From VXRJ01 sp964636705 (GTDB lineage: Bacteria > Acidobacteriota > Vicinamibacteria > Vicinamibacterales > UBA8438), in the NCBI GenBank assembly GCA_964636705.1, contig CAZWUJ010000007.1, positions 62,001-126,000 on the forward strand: 64,000 nucleotides of DNA, written 5' to 3'. The first letter of the stretch is position 1; each line of letters starts with the position of its first letter. The translations under genes were made by a program, and so were the position numbers. This document shows positions 9,001 to 15,209 of the stretch, one piece after another. Under the pieces are notes generated by a model. The model saw only the letters and a list, made by a program, of their open reading frames with translations, made no database searches and had not been told where the DNA came from.

Positions 9001-9231
9001 ACGCGCGTCAGCGGTTTTCGCCTCGACAAGGCCCGCGCCGCCTACGGCTTCGGTTTGACGACATTCGCCATCGGCTTCCCGATCCATCTCGACTGGTCAT
9101 GGCCGACGCTGTTCAACCGCGCCTGGGAAGACATCGTCTTCGCGGCCGAAGCACGGCAGAACGGGTTCATCCGGGGCAGCGACTACTTCCGAAAGGTCCG
9201 ATTCCAGGTCTGGATGGGCTACGACTTCTAG
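6094..9231 (+). CDS. Peptidase-MA-like gluzincin / TolB-type propeller / beta-barrel fusion protein
   Basis: 1045 residues. Residues 1-31 form a signal peptide ending in AGTAYA. About 45-290 is a peptidase-MA-like zinc domain with HELTH at 148-152 and a downstream WVDEGLADFLAG supplying the likely third ligand Glu. About 300-600 holds TolB/WD40-type propeller repeats with recurring FAPDGRRITFSA and YSPDGSSIVHLSR phrases. About 620-1045 looks like a surface-antigen (Omp85-like) beta barrel, with FGGQGDMRGFDYLHF and NVELRFPLVEA, and it ends in aromatic YDF as expected for insertion by the Bam machinery. Predicted location is the outer membrane with the protease in the periplasm. Similar proteins are common in Acidobacteria and Bacteroidota; substrate unknown. 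The TAG stop lies inside repeat copy A. Confidence 0.85.
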   Translation: MTNSRLMRRWPVAVLLALSLLLTWSAGTAYAQFTSYYGKNRVKYDKFDWHIYTTDHFDIYYYPELEEHIERVASYAESAYQQVSADLRHDLAFTVPLIVFKTHSEFQQQNLIPGAIPEGVAAFAEPQRNRIVLPIDEPPDGLYRLITHELTHIFEFDIIPRSIIRNTVPLWVDEGLADFLAGVWRPIDLMTVRDVAIADIVPSMTEFEGYGGFASARVVYNLGHAVFEFIEEEWGLEGIRQFLFSLRRSAIGGGEDPYEAAFDLEGEEFDDAFKSYLDDRFEPFREKDRPADYGRDLAPDPLRSRYPVVYSLEASPSGEVIAALGMNRRDREADIILLSSRTGEVVLNLTEGFDQDFGFEYITQPGGLRWNTVPWMSWAPAGDRLVYMVRNGKGKSLAIQNVVTRAVEDLIDLDMVDEPESPDFAPDGRRITFSALQNGIGDIYEIDLETREVTNLTNSPFADYAPFYSPDGSSIVHLSRISGNDKLFRLDRETGARTQLTFGTHDEAGGQFVDDRTIVFASTAVDPAEPLDPDTARDGEIFNIWTLDLENGALHQLTDIATGVVNPVVLAPGEDSEAARIGFVTYFRGEYGLHTLELSGDPLLEVNTSDFGGPGPLIDFQAPISHTFNVANMRRKGAFENMYMQGRPNFGVGMTTNGDLLGGTVISFADVLGDQQFNIQAYSVQTYRTYGASYVNLAGRMQYALQGISSEQYFYGLGAYYLPSFAFLSRDNAIATRRSNGGSAIGIYPLDRFRRLELSAGVYNFQETFADEALQSQSEAFQLAQFGTNLFRNGSFMPFGTRFVQETTVFREYGPVAGSTLMAGYEYAPGMGGFLSRQTVEVDARYYQRILENGVLAFRARGFQSWGDFPDFTFFGGQGDMRGFDYLHFLGHKAFHGNVELRFPLVEAMATPIGILGGIRGTFFFNLGVAGIDGQPWDAWATDEVAVRPIAGYGTNPFTGNSEPIFGDPTRVSGFRLDKARAAYGFGLTTFAIGFPIHLDWSWPTLFNRAWEDIVFAAEARQNGFIRGSDYFRKVRFQVWMGYDF

Positions 9232-9349
9232 CAGTCTGCGCCGTGAAACGGTGCAGGCTGCTAGATAGGCCCGGTTGGGCGGCCATCGGAGCCGCAGGCG
9301 ACGATGGTCGGGCTAGCAGTCTGCGCCGTGAAACGGTGCAGGCTGCTAG
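9228..9349 (+). repeat. Dispersed hairpin element, copy A (two hairpins flanking a core)
   Basis: Two identical 37-base hairpins (9228-9264 and 9313-9349) flank a 48-base core. Each hairpin runs from CTAG to CTAG with a 16-bp stem, including two G-T pairs, and a TGAAA loop. The core (9265-9312) is also found in copies B and D and has its own inverted repeats (GCCCG/CGGGC and CCATCG/CGATGG). The first hairpin carries the TAG stop of the upstream gene; on the other strand the second carries the TAG stop of the convergent retropepsin gene. There is no T-tract after the stems, so it is not a classic intrinsic terminator, though it could block polymerase from both sides. Confidence 0.9.
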
Positions 9350-10857
9350 CTCTTGCGCAGGCGGAGCAGGCTGTTCGACAGGTCGAGCTCCACCCGGTAG
9401 TCGCTCAGGAACCGGTGGCCGATGATTCCACCGACGTTGAATCCCAGCAGTGCGCTCGGGCGGTGCAGGTTGAGCACGACGACCGAGAAGTTGTCGTACC
9501 GGATCCGATCGAAGTCGAGGTCGACGCCGGGCAGTAAGTACGCATGTTCGTCCCACCCGGAGGTTCCGAAAACCCGCAACGGTATGTGGCGTACGGGTCT
9601 CATGCCAAGCACCGCGGCGGTGCTCAGGCTGATCGAGATCACCTCGCCTCCCGTGTCGACGATGAAGGACTTCTGGTGCTCACCGTTGACCACGCCGCGC
9701 ACCATGGCAAGACGCTCGAACCGCATCGGCAGTTCAATGTCGGCCGGCGCCGGCGGCAGCCGGCGAGCAATAATCATCTGCTGGTTCGCGTAGTCCACCA
9801 CTGTCGACAGCCCAAGGGCGAGGGGCGAGAAGCTGTTCTCGCTACGCGTCTCCGGGAGTCCCGTCAGGGGCGGGTTCTTGATTAGCGCGGGTACGTTCTC
9901 CATCTGAAGCGTGCCCACTTCAAGCGAGTCGATCCGCCCCAGTTCCAGGCCCCGCATTCCAACTCGCCCGATCCCCGCGCTCAGCGTGGTCGTGATCGCC
10001 CGGAGCCCGACCCGCTGCGCCGTCTCCTGCGACAACACCATCTTCTCGGCGCCCGTATCGACTACCAGGTCGATGAGATCACTCCCGTTGACCCGGGCGC
10101 GAACAATCACCTTGTCGCGCTCCAGACGGAAAGGAATCGTGTGCACGGCGTCGACGCCGTCGCCCTCTATCGCCAGCGGCGTCCGGTCACCGAAAGACCG
10201 CAGGAACCGCATTTCGGAGCGCGTCCACTGTATTTTCTCCGCCTGCCGGTCGGCCGAGAGACGCGCAACGTACTCGTCGAACGCGTCGGCGGCCAGGTCG
10301 TAGTCACCACCGCGCCGATGAATGGCGCCCAGCGTGTGGAAGAACTCCCCACGGTCCTCACCCGCAATGGCGGCCTCGACCTCGACGCGAGCCTCATCGA
10401 GCCGTCCCTGCGCGGCAAGGCCCCGTCCATAGCCATGCCGGGCGGCGGGCGTGTCGGGCGCGATGGCAAGGATCTCCTGATACTCCTGTTCCGCTTCCGA
10501 GAACAAGCCGAAAGACCAGAGCGCATCGGCGTACAAGGCCCGGGTATTCGCATCCGCGAGGCCGAGACCGCGCAGGAACTCCGCCTCCCGTTGCGCGCGC
10601 GTGAACTCCGCGACATGCAGCAGGGACCGGAGCAGGCCGGACGACGCGCGGATCATCTGATCCGCCCGCGCTCCCTCCTTGGCGCGTTCGTACCCGGTCA
10701 CGGCCTCCCAGTACCGCTTGTCTCCGTACAGCAGGTCTGCAAGCTGCAAGCGGGTCTCCACCCGGGCGAAGTCGGGTGTCGACCATGCCGCGAGGACGAG
10801 AGGTGCGGCGGCGGCGAGCGCCAAACCAAGAAATGCCGTTCTAGCCACAGCCCGCAT
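9346..10857 (-). CDS. Exported TPR protein with two retropepsin-like aspartyl protease domains
   Basis: 503 residues from the ATG at 10857, preceded by GGAGG on the minus strand. A longer in-frame start at 10935 would bury the signal peptide. Residues 1-25 are a signal segment, about 30-215 are TPR-like helices (YWEAVTGYERAK, LFSEAEQEYQEIL, DYDLAADAFDEYVARL), then two retropepsin-like domains follow with active-site DTG at 267-269 (VVDTGAEKMVLS) and 401-403 (FIVDTGGEVISIS). Single-domain bacterial retropepsins normally act as dimers; two copies in one chain could pair internally. Its stop codon is provided by repeat copy A. It follows nuoI by 31 bases but is unlikely to be part of that complex. 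Substrate unknown. Confidence 0.85.
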   Translation of the reverse strand: MRAVARTAFLGLALAAAAPLVLAAWSTPDFARVETRLQLADLLYGDKRYWEAVTGYERAKEGARADQMIRASSGLLRSLLHVAEFTRAQREAEFLRGLGLADANTRALYADALWSFGLFSEAEQEYQEILAIAPDTPAARHGYGRGLAAQGRLDEARVEVEAAIAGEDRGEFFHTLGAIHRRGGDYDLAADAFDEYVARLSADRQAEKIQWTRSEMRFLRSFGDRTPLAIEGDGVDAVHTIPFRLERDKVIVRARVNGSDLIDLVVDTGAEKMVLSQETAQRVGLRAITTTLSAGIGRVGMRGLELGRIDSLEVGTLQMENVPALIKNPPLTGLPETRSENSFSPLALGLSTVVDYANQQMIIARRLPPAPADIELPMRFERLAMVRGVVNGEHQKSFIVDTGGEVISISLSTAAVLGMRPVRHIPLRVFGTSGWDEHAYLLPGVDLDFDRIRYDNFSVVVLNLHRPSALLGFNVGGIIGHRFLSDYRVELDLSNSLLRLRKS

Positions 10858-10888
10858 GGCCTGCCTCCAGTCCGAGTTGTTGTGCCGG

Positions 10889-11353
10889 CTAACGCGTGTA
10901 GTGCTCGATCGGGACGCCGTCGTACATTTCGTCAACGCGAAGGATCTGTGCGCTACGGCTATAGGTGCCCAGTTCGTAGTCCTCGCTCATGATCAACGCC
11001 TTGACTGGCTTGGTCGGGCAAACCTCCGCACACAGCCCGCAAAACGAACAGCGCGACAGGTTGAAGTCGAAGTAGTCGAGCACCTTGATCTTGTGCCCCG
11101 GCTCGCGATGGCCGCCCAGATTGATCAACTCGTCCGGACACACCTTGGCGCACTGATCGCAGACGATGCAGGTCTGGGCGCCGGTTTCCGGCTCGACCTG
11201 CAAACGGAGCACGCCGCGGAACCGGGGCGCGACCGGGCGCCGCTCCTCCGGGTACTGAAAGGTGAAGGCGGGCTGCGGGGTGTACTTCAGGGTGACCCAC
11301 AATCCCTTGAGCAGGTCTATCAGAAAAACGGTCCGGAGCAGCTTTCCCAACAT
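10889..11353 (-). CDS. nuoI: NADH-quinone oxidoreductase subunit I (NuoI), 2[4Fe-4S]
   Basis: 154 residues. Two ferredoxin-type clusters: Cys62, 65, 68, 72 (CIVCDQCAKVCP) and Cys102, 105, 108, 112 (CSFCGLCAEVCP). The N-terminus LLRTVFLIDLLKGLWVTLKY and the early VAPRFRGVLRLQ match NuoI, the subunit carrying clusters N6a and N6b on the peripheral arm of complex I. The C-terminal tail is shorter than in Escherichia coli. It lies seven bases after nuoB in a fdx-nuoB-nuoI group; none of the other complex I genes is in the window. Confidence 0.92.
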   Translation of the reverse strand: MLGKLLRTVFLIDLLKGLWVTLKYTPQPAFTFQYPEERRPVAPRFRGVLRLQVEPETGAQTCIVCDQCAKVCPDELINLGGHREPGHKIKVLDYFDFNLSRCSFCGLCAEVCPTKPVKALIMSEDYELGTYSRSAQILRVDEMYDGVPIEHYTR

Positions 11354-11359
11354 CGCTTG

Positions 11360-11896
11360 TTACACCCGATCCTCAACGAGTATCGGTTCAGTCTGCCCCG
11401 CCGGAATGACCCGCCGGCGGCGCAGCACGGTGTTCTCCTTCCGGATCTTGTCCTGTAGCCGCATCAGCCCGTACAGCAACGCCTCGGGCCGAGGCGGACA
11501 ACCAGAAACGTAGACGTCGACCGGCACAATCTTGTCCACTCCCTGCAACACGCTGTAGGTAGGAAACGGACCGCCCGCGTTGGAGCAACTCCCCATCGAG
11601 ATGACCCATTTCGGCTCGGGCATCTGATCATAAAGCCGCCGCAGCACCGGCGCCATCTTCTTGGTGACGGTTCCCGCCACGATCATGAGATCGGACTGCC
11701 GGGGTGACGCGCGGAACACCTCCGCCCCGAACCGCGCGATGTCGTAGCGGGACGTCGACGTAGCGATCATCTCGATCGCGCAGCAAGCAAGACCAAACCC
11801 CATGGGCCACAACGAGGACTGCCGCGCCCAAGTCAGTACGCGGTCCAGGTTTGTGGTGATGAAGTTGTCTTCGAACCGATGATCTATCAGACCCAT
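11360..11896 (-). CDS. nuoB: NADH-quinone oxidoreductase subunit B (NuoB)
   Basis: 178 residues from the ATG at 11896 (MGLIDHRFEDNFITTNLD); the longer open frame overlaps the ferredoxin gene in another frame. NuoB holds cluster N2, the last iron-sulfur centre before quinone. The ligands are visible: the Cys38-Cys39 pair in GFGLACCAIEM, a Cys in SMGSCSNAGGPFPTY and a Cys in YVSGCPPRPEALL. The protein sits at the junction of the peripheral and membrane arms of complex I. It is ten bases downstream of the ferredoxin gene and seven upstream of nuoI, so the three are almost certainly co-transcribed. Confidence 0.94.
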   Translation of the reverse strand: MGLIDHRFEDNFITTNLDRVLTWARQSSLWPMGFGLACCAIEMIATSTSRYDIARFGAEVFRASPRQSDLMIVAGTVTKKMAPVLRRLYDQMPEPKWVISMGSCSNAGGPFPTYSVLQGVDKIVPVDVYVSGCPPRPEALLYGLMRLQDKIRKENTVLRRRRVIPAGQTEPILVEDRV

Positions 11897-11906
11897 TTGC
11901 CCGAAA

Positions 11907-12170
11907 CTACTTGCCCTCGTACCACTGAGCGTTCGTCTCGATGTAGTCCTGCCATTCGTCCGGCACCTCGTCGTTGGCGAAGATCGCCTCGACCGGGCAC
12001 GCGGGCACGCAGGCGCCACAGTCAATGCACTCATCCGGGTGGATGTAGAGCATAGTTTCCGCTTCGAACTCGTCCTCGTCCTGACGGGGGTGGATGCAAT
12101 CCACCGGGCAGACATCAACGCACGCAGTATCCTTCGTGCCGACACAGGGTTCACAGATGGAGTAGGCCAT
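11907..12170 (-). CDS. fdxA: Seven-iron ferredoxin, FdxA type
   Basis: 87 residues. Cysteine spacing is C9-x7-C17-x3-C21-x3-C25 and C48-x2-C51-x2-C54-x3-C58. That is the pattern of [3Fe-4S][4Fe-4S] ferredoxins such as those of Mycobacterium and Thermus (EPCVGTKDTACVDVCPVDC; DECIDCGACVPACPVEAIF). The C-terminal extension after VPDEWQDYIETN is also typical. It is a soluble low-potential electron carrier. Being first in a fdxA-nuoB-nuoI group, it may deliver electrons to or from the membrane complex. It is also a plausible partner of the KorAB oxidoreductase encoded at 43.6-46.7 kb; both pairings are inferred. Confidence 0.92.
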   Translation of the reverse strand: MAYSICEPCVGTKDTACVDVCPVDCIHPRQDEDEFEAETMLYIHPDECIDCGACVPACPVEAIFANDEVPDEWQDYIETNAQWYEGK

Positions 12171-12312
12171 GCATTCCTCCGGCTACCGCCAATTTGGCTA
12201 ATTCCAGCGAAAGGATACACGGCGCTCCAGTCAGGAATCAAGCACTCCCGCGGAACACCGGGGTGCGGCGACACGGCGCGGCGGCATCGCCCGCGCGCGG
12301 TGCATTCAGGGG

Positions 12313-12645
12313 TCACTGCACTCTCTGGTGCCCGCCGATTAGCCCGATGTCGACCGGCGGCTCAAACCGGATGGCGGCCCGGTAACGCATGCCGGCGCGT
12401 CCGGTGAGCGACGTGATGCACGTGCTCCAGACCTCACCCGTTAGCGACCTGGCGCGGAGTCCGCCTTCCAGGACCACGACAACCCTGGCCACCGGCACCA
12501 GCCGCGCGTCTCCCTCCACCAGCACGCCGCCCCCGGTCCAGGCTACCGGATCGACAGCGCCGCCCGGGCGAAGGCGGACGCCGGTGAGCCACGGGGGCGT
12601 CCCGGGTGGAAACTGCTTCACCAGCCTCTTCACCGGATTCGCCAT
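12313..12645 (-). CDS. Small hypothetical protein, possibly PilZ-like
   Basis: 110 residues; its ATG lies 16 bases inside the end of the upstream prepilin gene, so translation is probably coupled. The body is beta-rich: a segment with GGGVLVEGDARLVPVARVVV, then LTGEVWSTCITSLTG, and finally MRYRAAIRFEPP. This order of strands resembles a PilZ domain, but the cyclic-di-GMP-binding RxxxR motif is not seen. PilZ-like is therefore only a suggestion. The link with a prepilin gene fits a type IV pilus or secretion role. Confidence 0.5.
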   Translation of the reverse strand: MANPVKRLVKQFPPGTPPWLTGVRLRPGGAVDPVAWTGGGVLVEGDARLVPVARVVVVLEGGLRARSLTGEVWSTCITSLTGRAGMRYRAAIRFEPPVDIGLIGGHQRVQ

Positions 12646-13247
12646 CGCCCTTCCCGGAAGTCGAAGACGTGATGCTGAACGCGTGCCGTCGCGCCAAGCA
12701 CGCGAAGAGCCGCTTGATGCCCTTCGCGGCTTCGAAGGTACAGGGTCCCTGAACTCGCGGTGCCGAGCGGGGTGACACTCAATATGTCCGCCGCACCGAA
12801 GCGGACCGGATCCGCATCCGCTCCGGCCGGCGTCGTGGAGCCGACCTGCGGCACTGCGGCGCCCAGATTGAAACGGACTCCCTCGAACAGGTCACCGATC
12901 GCCGTCTCATCACCCACTGGGCGGTCGACACCGTTGAGGATGTCCGCCGTGCGCACACCGTCGCCATCACCGTCCCGATACGCCCGGAAGAAGACCCGTC
13001 CCTCGCGCGTGTCGAACCGCAGGCCGACCGCTGCGCCGGTCCGCGCGGCATCCGCGCGGGCCAGCACTACCCGGCCAGCGAGATAGCGAGCGGCACTCGC
13101 CGCCCTCTGCTCGTGGCGCGCCGCGGTAACCATCGGTACGCTCATTCCTGCCACCGCCACGAAGAGGCCGGCCGTAACCACTGCCTCAATCAGGGAAGCT
13201 CCCCGCTCCGCAGAGCCTCGGCGCGTGCGCCAGAGGCGGGATCCCAT
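12630..13247 (-). CDS. Type IV prepilin-like protein (GspH/FimT type)
   Basis: 205 residues from the ATG at 13247, giving a 16-residue basic leader before the cleavage site in AERGASLIEAVVTAGLFVAV. G-A-S-L-I-E matches the prepilin peptidase consensus, with Glu at +5 and a hydrophobic helix after it. An in-frame ATG at 13307 would add 20 residues. After the helix the protein has a GspH/FimT-like soluble domain with an Asp/Gly-rich loop (YRDGDGDGVRTAD). Minor pseudopilins of this kind prime pilus or type II pseudopilus assembly. The gene follows comEA and overlaps the PilZ-like gene. The start codon overlaps the loop end of a perfect 15-bp inverted repeat (13231-13264). Confidence 0.75.
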   Translation of the reverse strand: MGSRLWRTRRGSAERGASLIEAVVTAGLFVAVAGMSVPMVTAARHEQRAASAARYLAGRVVLARADAARTGAAVGLRFDTREGRVFFRAYRDGDGDGVRTADILNGVDRPVGDETAIGDLFEGVRFNLGAAVPQVGSTTPAGADADPVRFGAADILSVTPLGTASSGTLYLRSREGHQAALRVLGATARVQHHVFDFREGRWRIR

Positions 13248-13264
13248 CCGGGATCCCGCCTCTG
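13231..13264. repeat. Perfect 15-bp inverted repeat with 4-base loop over the prepilin start
   Basis: Arms 13231-13245 and 13250-13264 are perfect reverse complements separated by ATCC. The arm reads CAGAGGCGGGATCCC on the plus strand. In the minus-strand message the AUG of the prepilin gene (13247-13245) falls at the loop and its stem edge, and any upstream Shine-Dalgarno-like purines fall in the stem. Confidence 0.85.
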
Positions 13265-13313
13265 TCCTGCTGTGGCGTGCGGAAGAGACTCCGCCGCGAG
13301 CCATCACTCCAAC

Positions 13314-13649
13314 CTACGGGCCGGCCGGACCCGCATCCTCCACCTTGATCAGGGGCCGTAGCCGCAGAAAGGTGCGTTCACCGATGCCGCGAATGTTCAT
13401 CAGATCCTCCACCTTGGTGAACGGCTGCTCGCTACGGTATTCAAGAATCAACTCGGCGGTTCGTGGACCAATGCCGGGAAGCGCCTCGAGCTCCGCCGCC
13501 GTTGCGGTATTCAGATCGACCTGCTCCTCCGGTGGCGGAGCCTCCTGCTGCGCCGGTGTTTGTGTCTGTTGGGCCGCAGCAGGTCCCGCGGCGACCGAAG
13601 CCACGAGCAGTCCTGCGCAGACGGCCCCGAGAATCAAGGTCCGAGTCAC
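13314..13649 (-). CDS. comEA: ComEA-like exported helix-hairpin-helix protein
   Basis: 111 residues from a GTG at 13649 with a strong GGAGG seven bases upstream. The longer open frame above it lacks any family feature. Residues 1-27 are a signal peptide (ILGAVCAGLLVASVAAGPAAA), then a Pro/Gln linker, then a helix-hairpin-helix pair: VDLNTATAAELEALPGIGPR and FTKVEDLMNIRGIGERTF. This is the DNA-binding ComEA architecture; in competent bacteria ComEA binds incoming DNA in the periplasm. The prepilin gene just downstream supports a DNA-uptake or pilus role, though comEC is not in the window. Confidence 0.85.
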   Translation of the reverse strand: MTRTLILGAVCAGLLVASVAAGPAAAQQTQTPAQQEAPPPEEQVDLNTATAAELEALPGIGPRTAELILEYRSEQPFTKVEDLMNIRGIGERTFLRLRPLIKVEDAGPAGP

Positions 13650-14091
13650 GATGCACCTCCGTCTTCCAGTGCTGCCTGCCGGCGGCTTTCCTCCTCGACC
13701 GGGTCCGCTGCCCTGCCGGGAGCAGCATGTATTGAGGTCCAGGTACCGCCGGCTCGTGCCGGCAGGGCTGCGACGAGACAGGAGCAAGAACCGTGCCATT
13801 CGACCCGCGACCACCCCCACAGGCGATCTCTTGCTTCTCCCTGGACGCGGGCAGCCGTGCCGGGCGAGCCGGAGGCAGTCCCCGCCGGGATCGCGCCACC
13901 TGTCGCGGTCTTGAGCGGCAACCGCAGTTGACGCCCGGATGCGATGCACCGGCTTCGGCCGCCGCGTCGGGACAAGGTTCTCGCTGCCGTTCCGGACCCA
14001 ACTCGCAGTGAGTCAGCCCGCAACCCGGGTTAACACGCCGGCGGACAGAGGTGAATATAATGCGGCGGCGCACCCATTCCGAGGAGGCCCG
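13650..14091. other. 442-base intergenic region between comEA and a metallo-hydrolase gene
   Basis: Divergent spacer. The short open frames here have no ribosome binding sites and no recognisable products. The right end holds a likely plus-strand promoter (14030-14061) and a GAGGAGG Shine-Dalgarno at 14081-14087. The left end holds the ribosome binding site of comEA. I see no RNA gene or repeat in the middle. Confidence 0.5.
14030..14061 (+). promoter_or_regulatory. Probable promoter of the metallo-hydrolase gene
   Basis: Perfect -10 box TATAAT at 14056-14061 and a TTAACA box at 14030-14035. The spacer of 20 bases is longer than ideal, so the -35 assignment is weak. The ATG is 31 bases after the -10 box. 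Confidence 0.45.
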
Positions 14092-15153
14092 ATGATCCCC
14101 TGTGCCAGGTGTCGTCGTTTCAATCGGCCCACGCCCGCCCTGTCGGCCGGACTGTTTGCGCTCGCGTTCACCATACCGACCGCGGCCCAGACCTCAGGGG
14201 GCACGCTCGACATCTACTGGATCGATGTCGAAGGGGGCGCAGCGACCCTGGTTGTCACGCCGGAGCGCGAGTCGATTCTGATGGACACGGGGTGGCCCCG
14301 GCCGGACGGCCGCGACACGGAGCGCATTCTGGCGGCGATGGAAGACGCTGGCCTGTCGGAACTGGACTACGTGCTGATAAGCCACTTTCACACCGATCAC
14401 GTCGGTGGCGTCGGCGCCTTGGCCGAACGCGTCGCGATCGGCCAACTGGTAGACCATGGCGACAGCGTCGAACTGAATCGGGAGTCCGGCCGCGCCCTCT
14501 GGGACGACTACACGGCGGTGGCCGAGGGACGCCGACGGAGTGTTGCGCCGGGCGACAAGCTGCCGCTGCGCCGGATCGAGCTGTCGTTCGTTGCGTCGCA
14601 CCGGTCGCTCATCGAGAGTCTCGAGCCGAGGGGACCGAATCCGCTATGCCGTGGGGTCGGCGAGATTGAGCCGGACATGGGCGAGAATGGCCACAGCCTT
14701 GGTTACCTGCTCTCGTTCGGCGCGTTCCAGTTCCTGAACCTGGGCGACCTGACACCCGATCGCGAGTACGCCCTCGCCTGCCCGGAGAACCGCCTCGGCG
14801 TCGTCGACCTCTATCAGGCCCCCCATCATGGGGGCTACGGTGCGATCCGCCCGGAACTCACCGGCGCGTTGCGTCCGACGGTAGTGGTGATCAACAACGG
14901 TCCGCGCAAAGGGGGCACGCCCGACTCGCTCGCCGTGGCGCAGCAGACTGCCGGTATCGAGGACGTCTGGCAGTCACACCTGGCGCTGGCGGACGACGCG
15001 GCATTCAACACGGAGGAGGCGCTGATCGCCAACTTGACCGAGGAAGACGATTGCGCCGGTCACTGGATCAAGGCGACAGTGGCGCCGGATGGCCGAAGCT
15101 GGACGATGACCAATGCCCGGACCGGCCACACGCGAAGCTACATGTCGCGATAG
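14092..15153 (+). CDS. Exported metallo-beta-lactamase-fold hydrolase (ComEC/Rec2-like domain)
   Basis: 353 residues from the ATG at 14092 with GAGGAGG upstream. The open frame begins earlier, but the ribosome binding site and signal sequence fix this start. Residues about 10-30 form a signal peptide ending TIPTAAQ. The MBL fold shows the metal-binding motif SHFHTDHVGGVGAL, then LNLGDLTPDREYALAC and APHHGGYGAIRPEL, as in the ComEC/Rec2-related hydrolases. The substrate cannot be deduced; free-standing relatives are annotated as hydrolases of phosphodiesters or lactones. It lies on the plus strand just before the lactate permease gene but has its own promoter. Confidence 0.85.
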   Translation: MIPCARCRRFNRPTPALSAGLFALAFTIPTAAQTSGGTLDIYWIDVEGGAATLVVTPERESILMDTGWPRPDGRDTERILAAMEDAGLSELDYVLISHFHTDHVGGVGALAERVAIGQLVDHGDSVELNRESGRALWDDYTAVAEGRRRSVAPGDKLPLRRIELSFVASHRSLIESLEPRGPNPLCRGVGEIEPDMGENGHSLGYLLSFGAFQFLNLGDLTPDREYALACPENRLGVVDLYQAPHHGGYGAIRPELTGALRPTVVVINNGPRKGGTPDSLAVAQQTAGIEDVWQSHLALADDAAFNTEEALIANLTEEDDCAGHWIKATVAPDGRSWTMTNARTGHTRSYMSR

Positions 15154-15172
15154 GCACTGACCGGCGCTACGG

Positions 15173-15178
15173 TATAGT
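15173..15178 (+). promoter_or_regulatory. Possible -10 box of the lactate permease gene
   Basis: TATAGT 31 bases before the ATG of the permease gene, followed by a GGGAGG Shine-Dalgarno. No clear -35 box. Confidence 0.35.
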
Positions 15179-15209
15179 AGGCGGCCATACTTAAGGGAGG
15201 ACTCCCTCG

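Noticed and set aside
7354..9087. Minus-strand open frame of 577 codons opposite the barrel protein
   Set aside because: Antisense shadow rich in Arg, Glu and Val; the plus-strand gene has signal peptide, HELTH and barrel features.
9228..9349. Copy A as a classic intrinsic terminator pair
   Set aside because: The stems are strong but no T-run follows on either strand, and copy D lies in a divergent region. A terminator role remains possible only by another mechanism.
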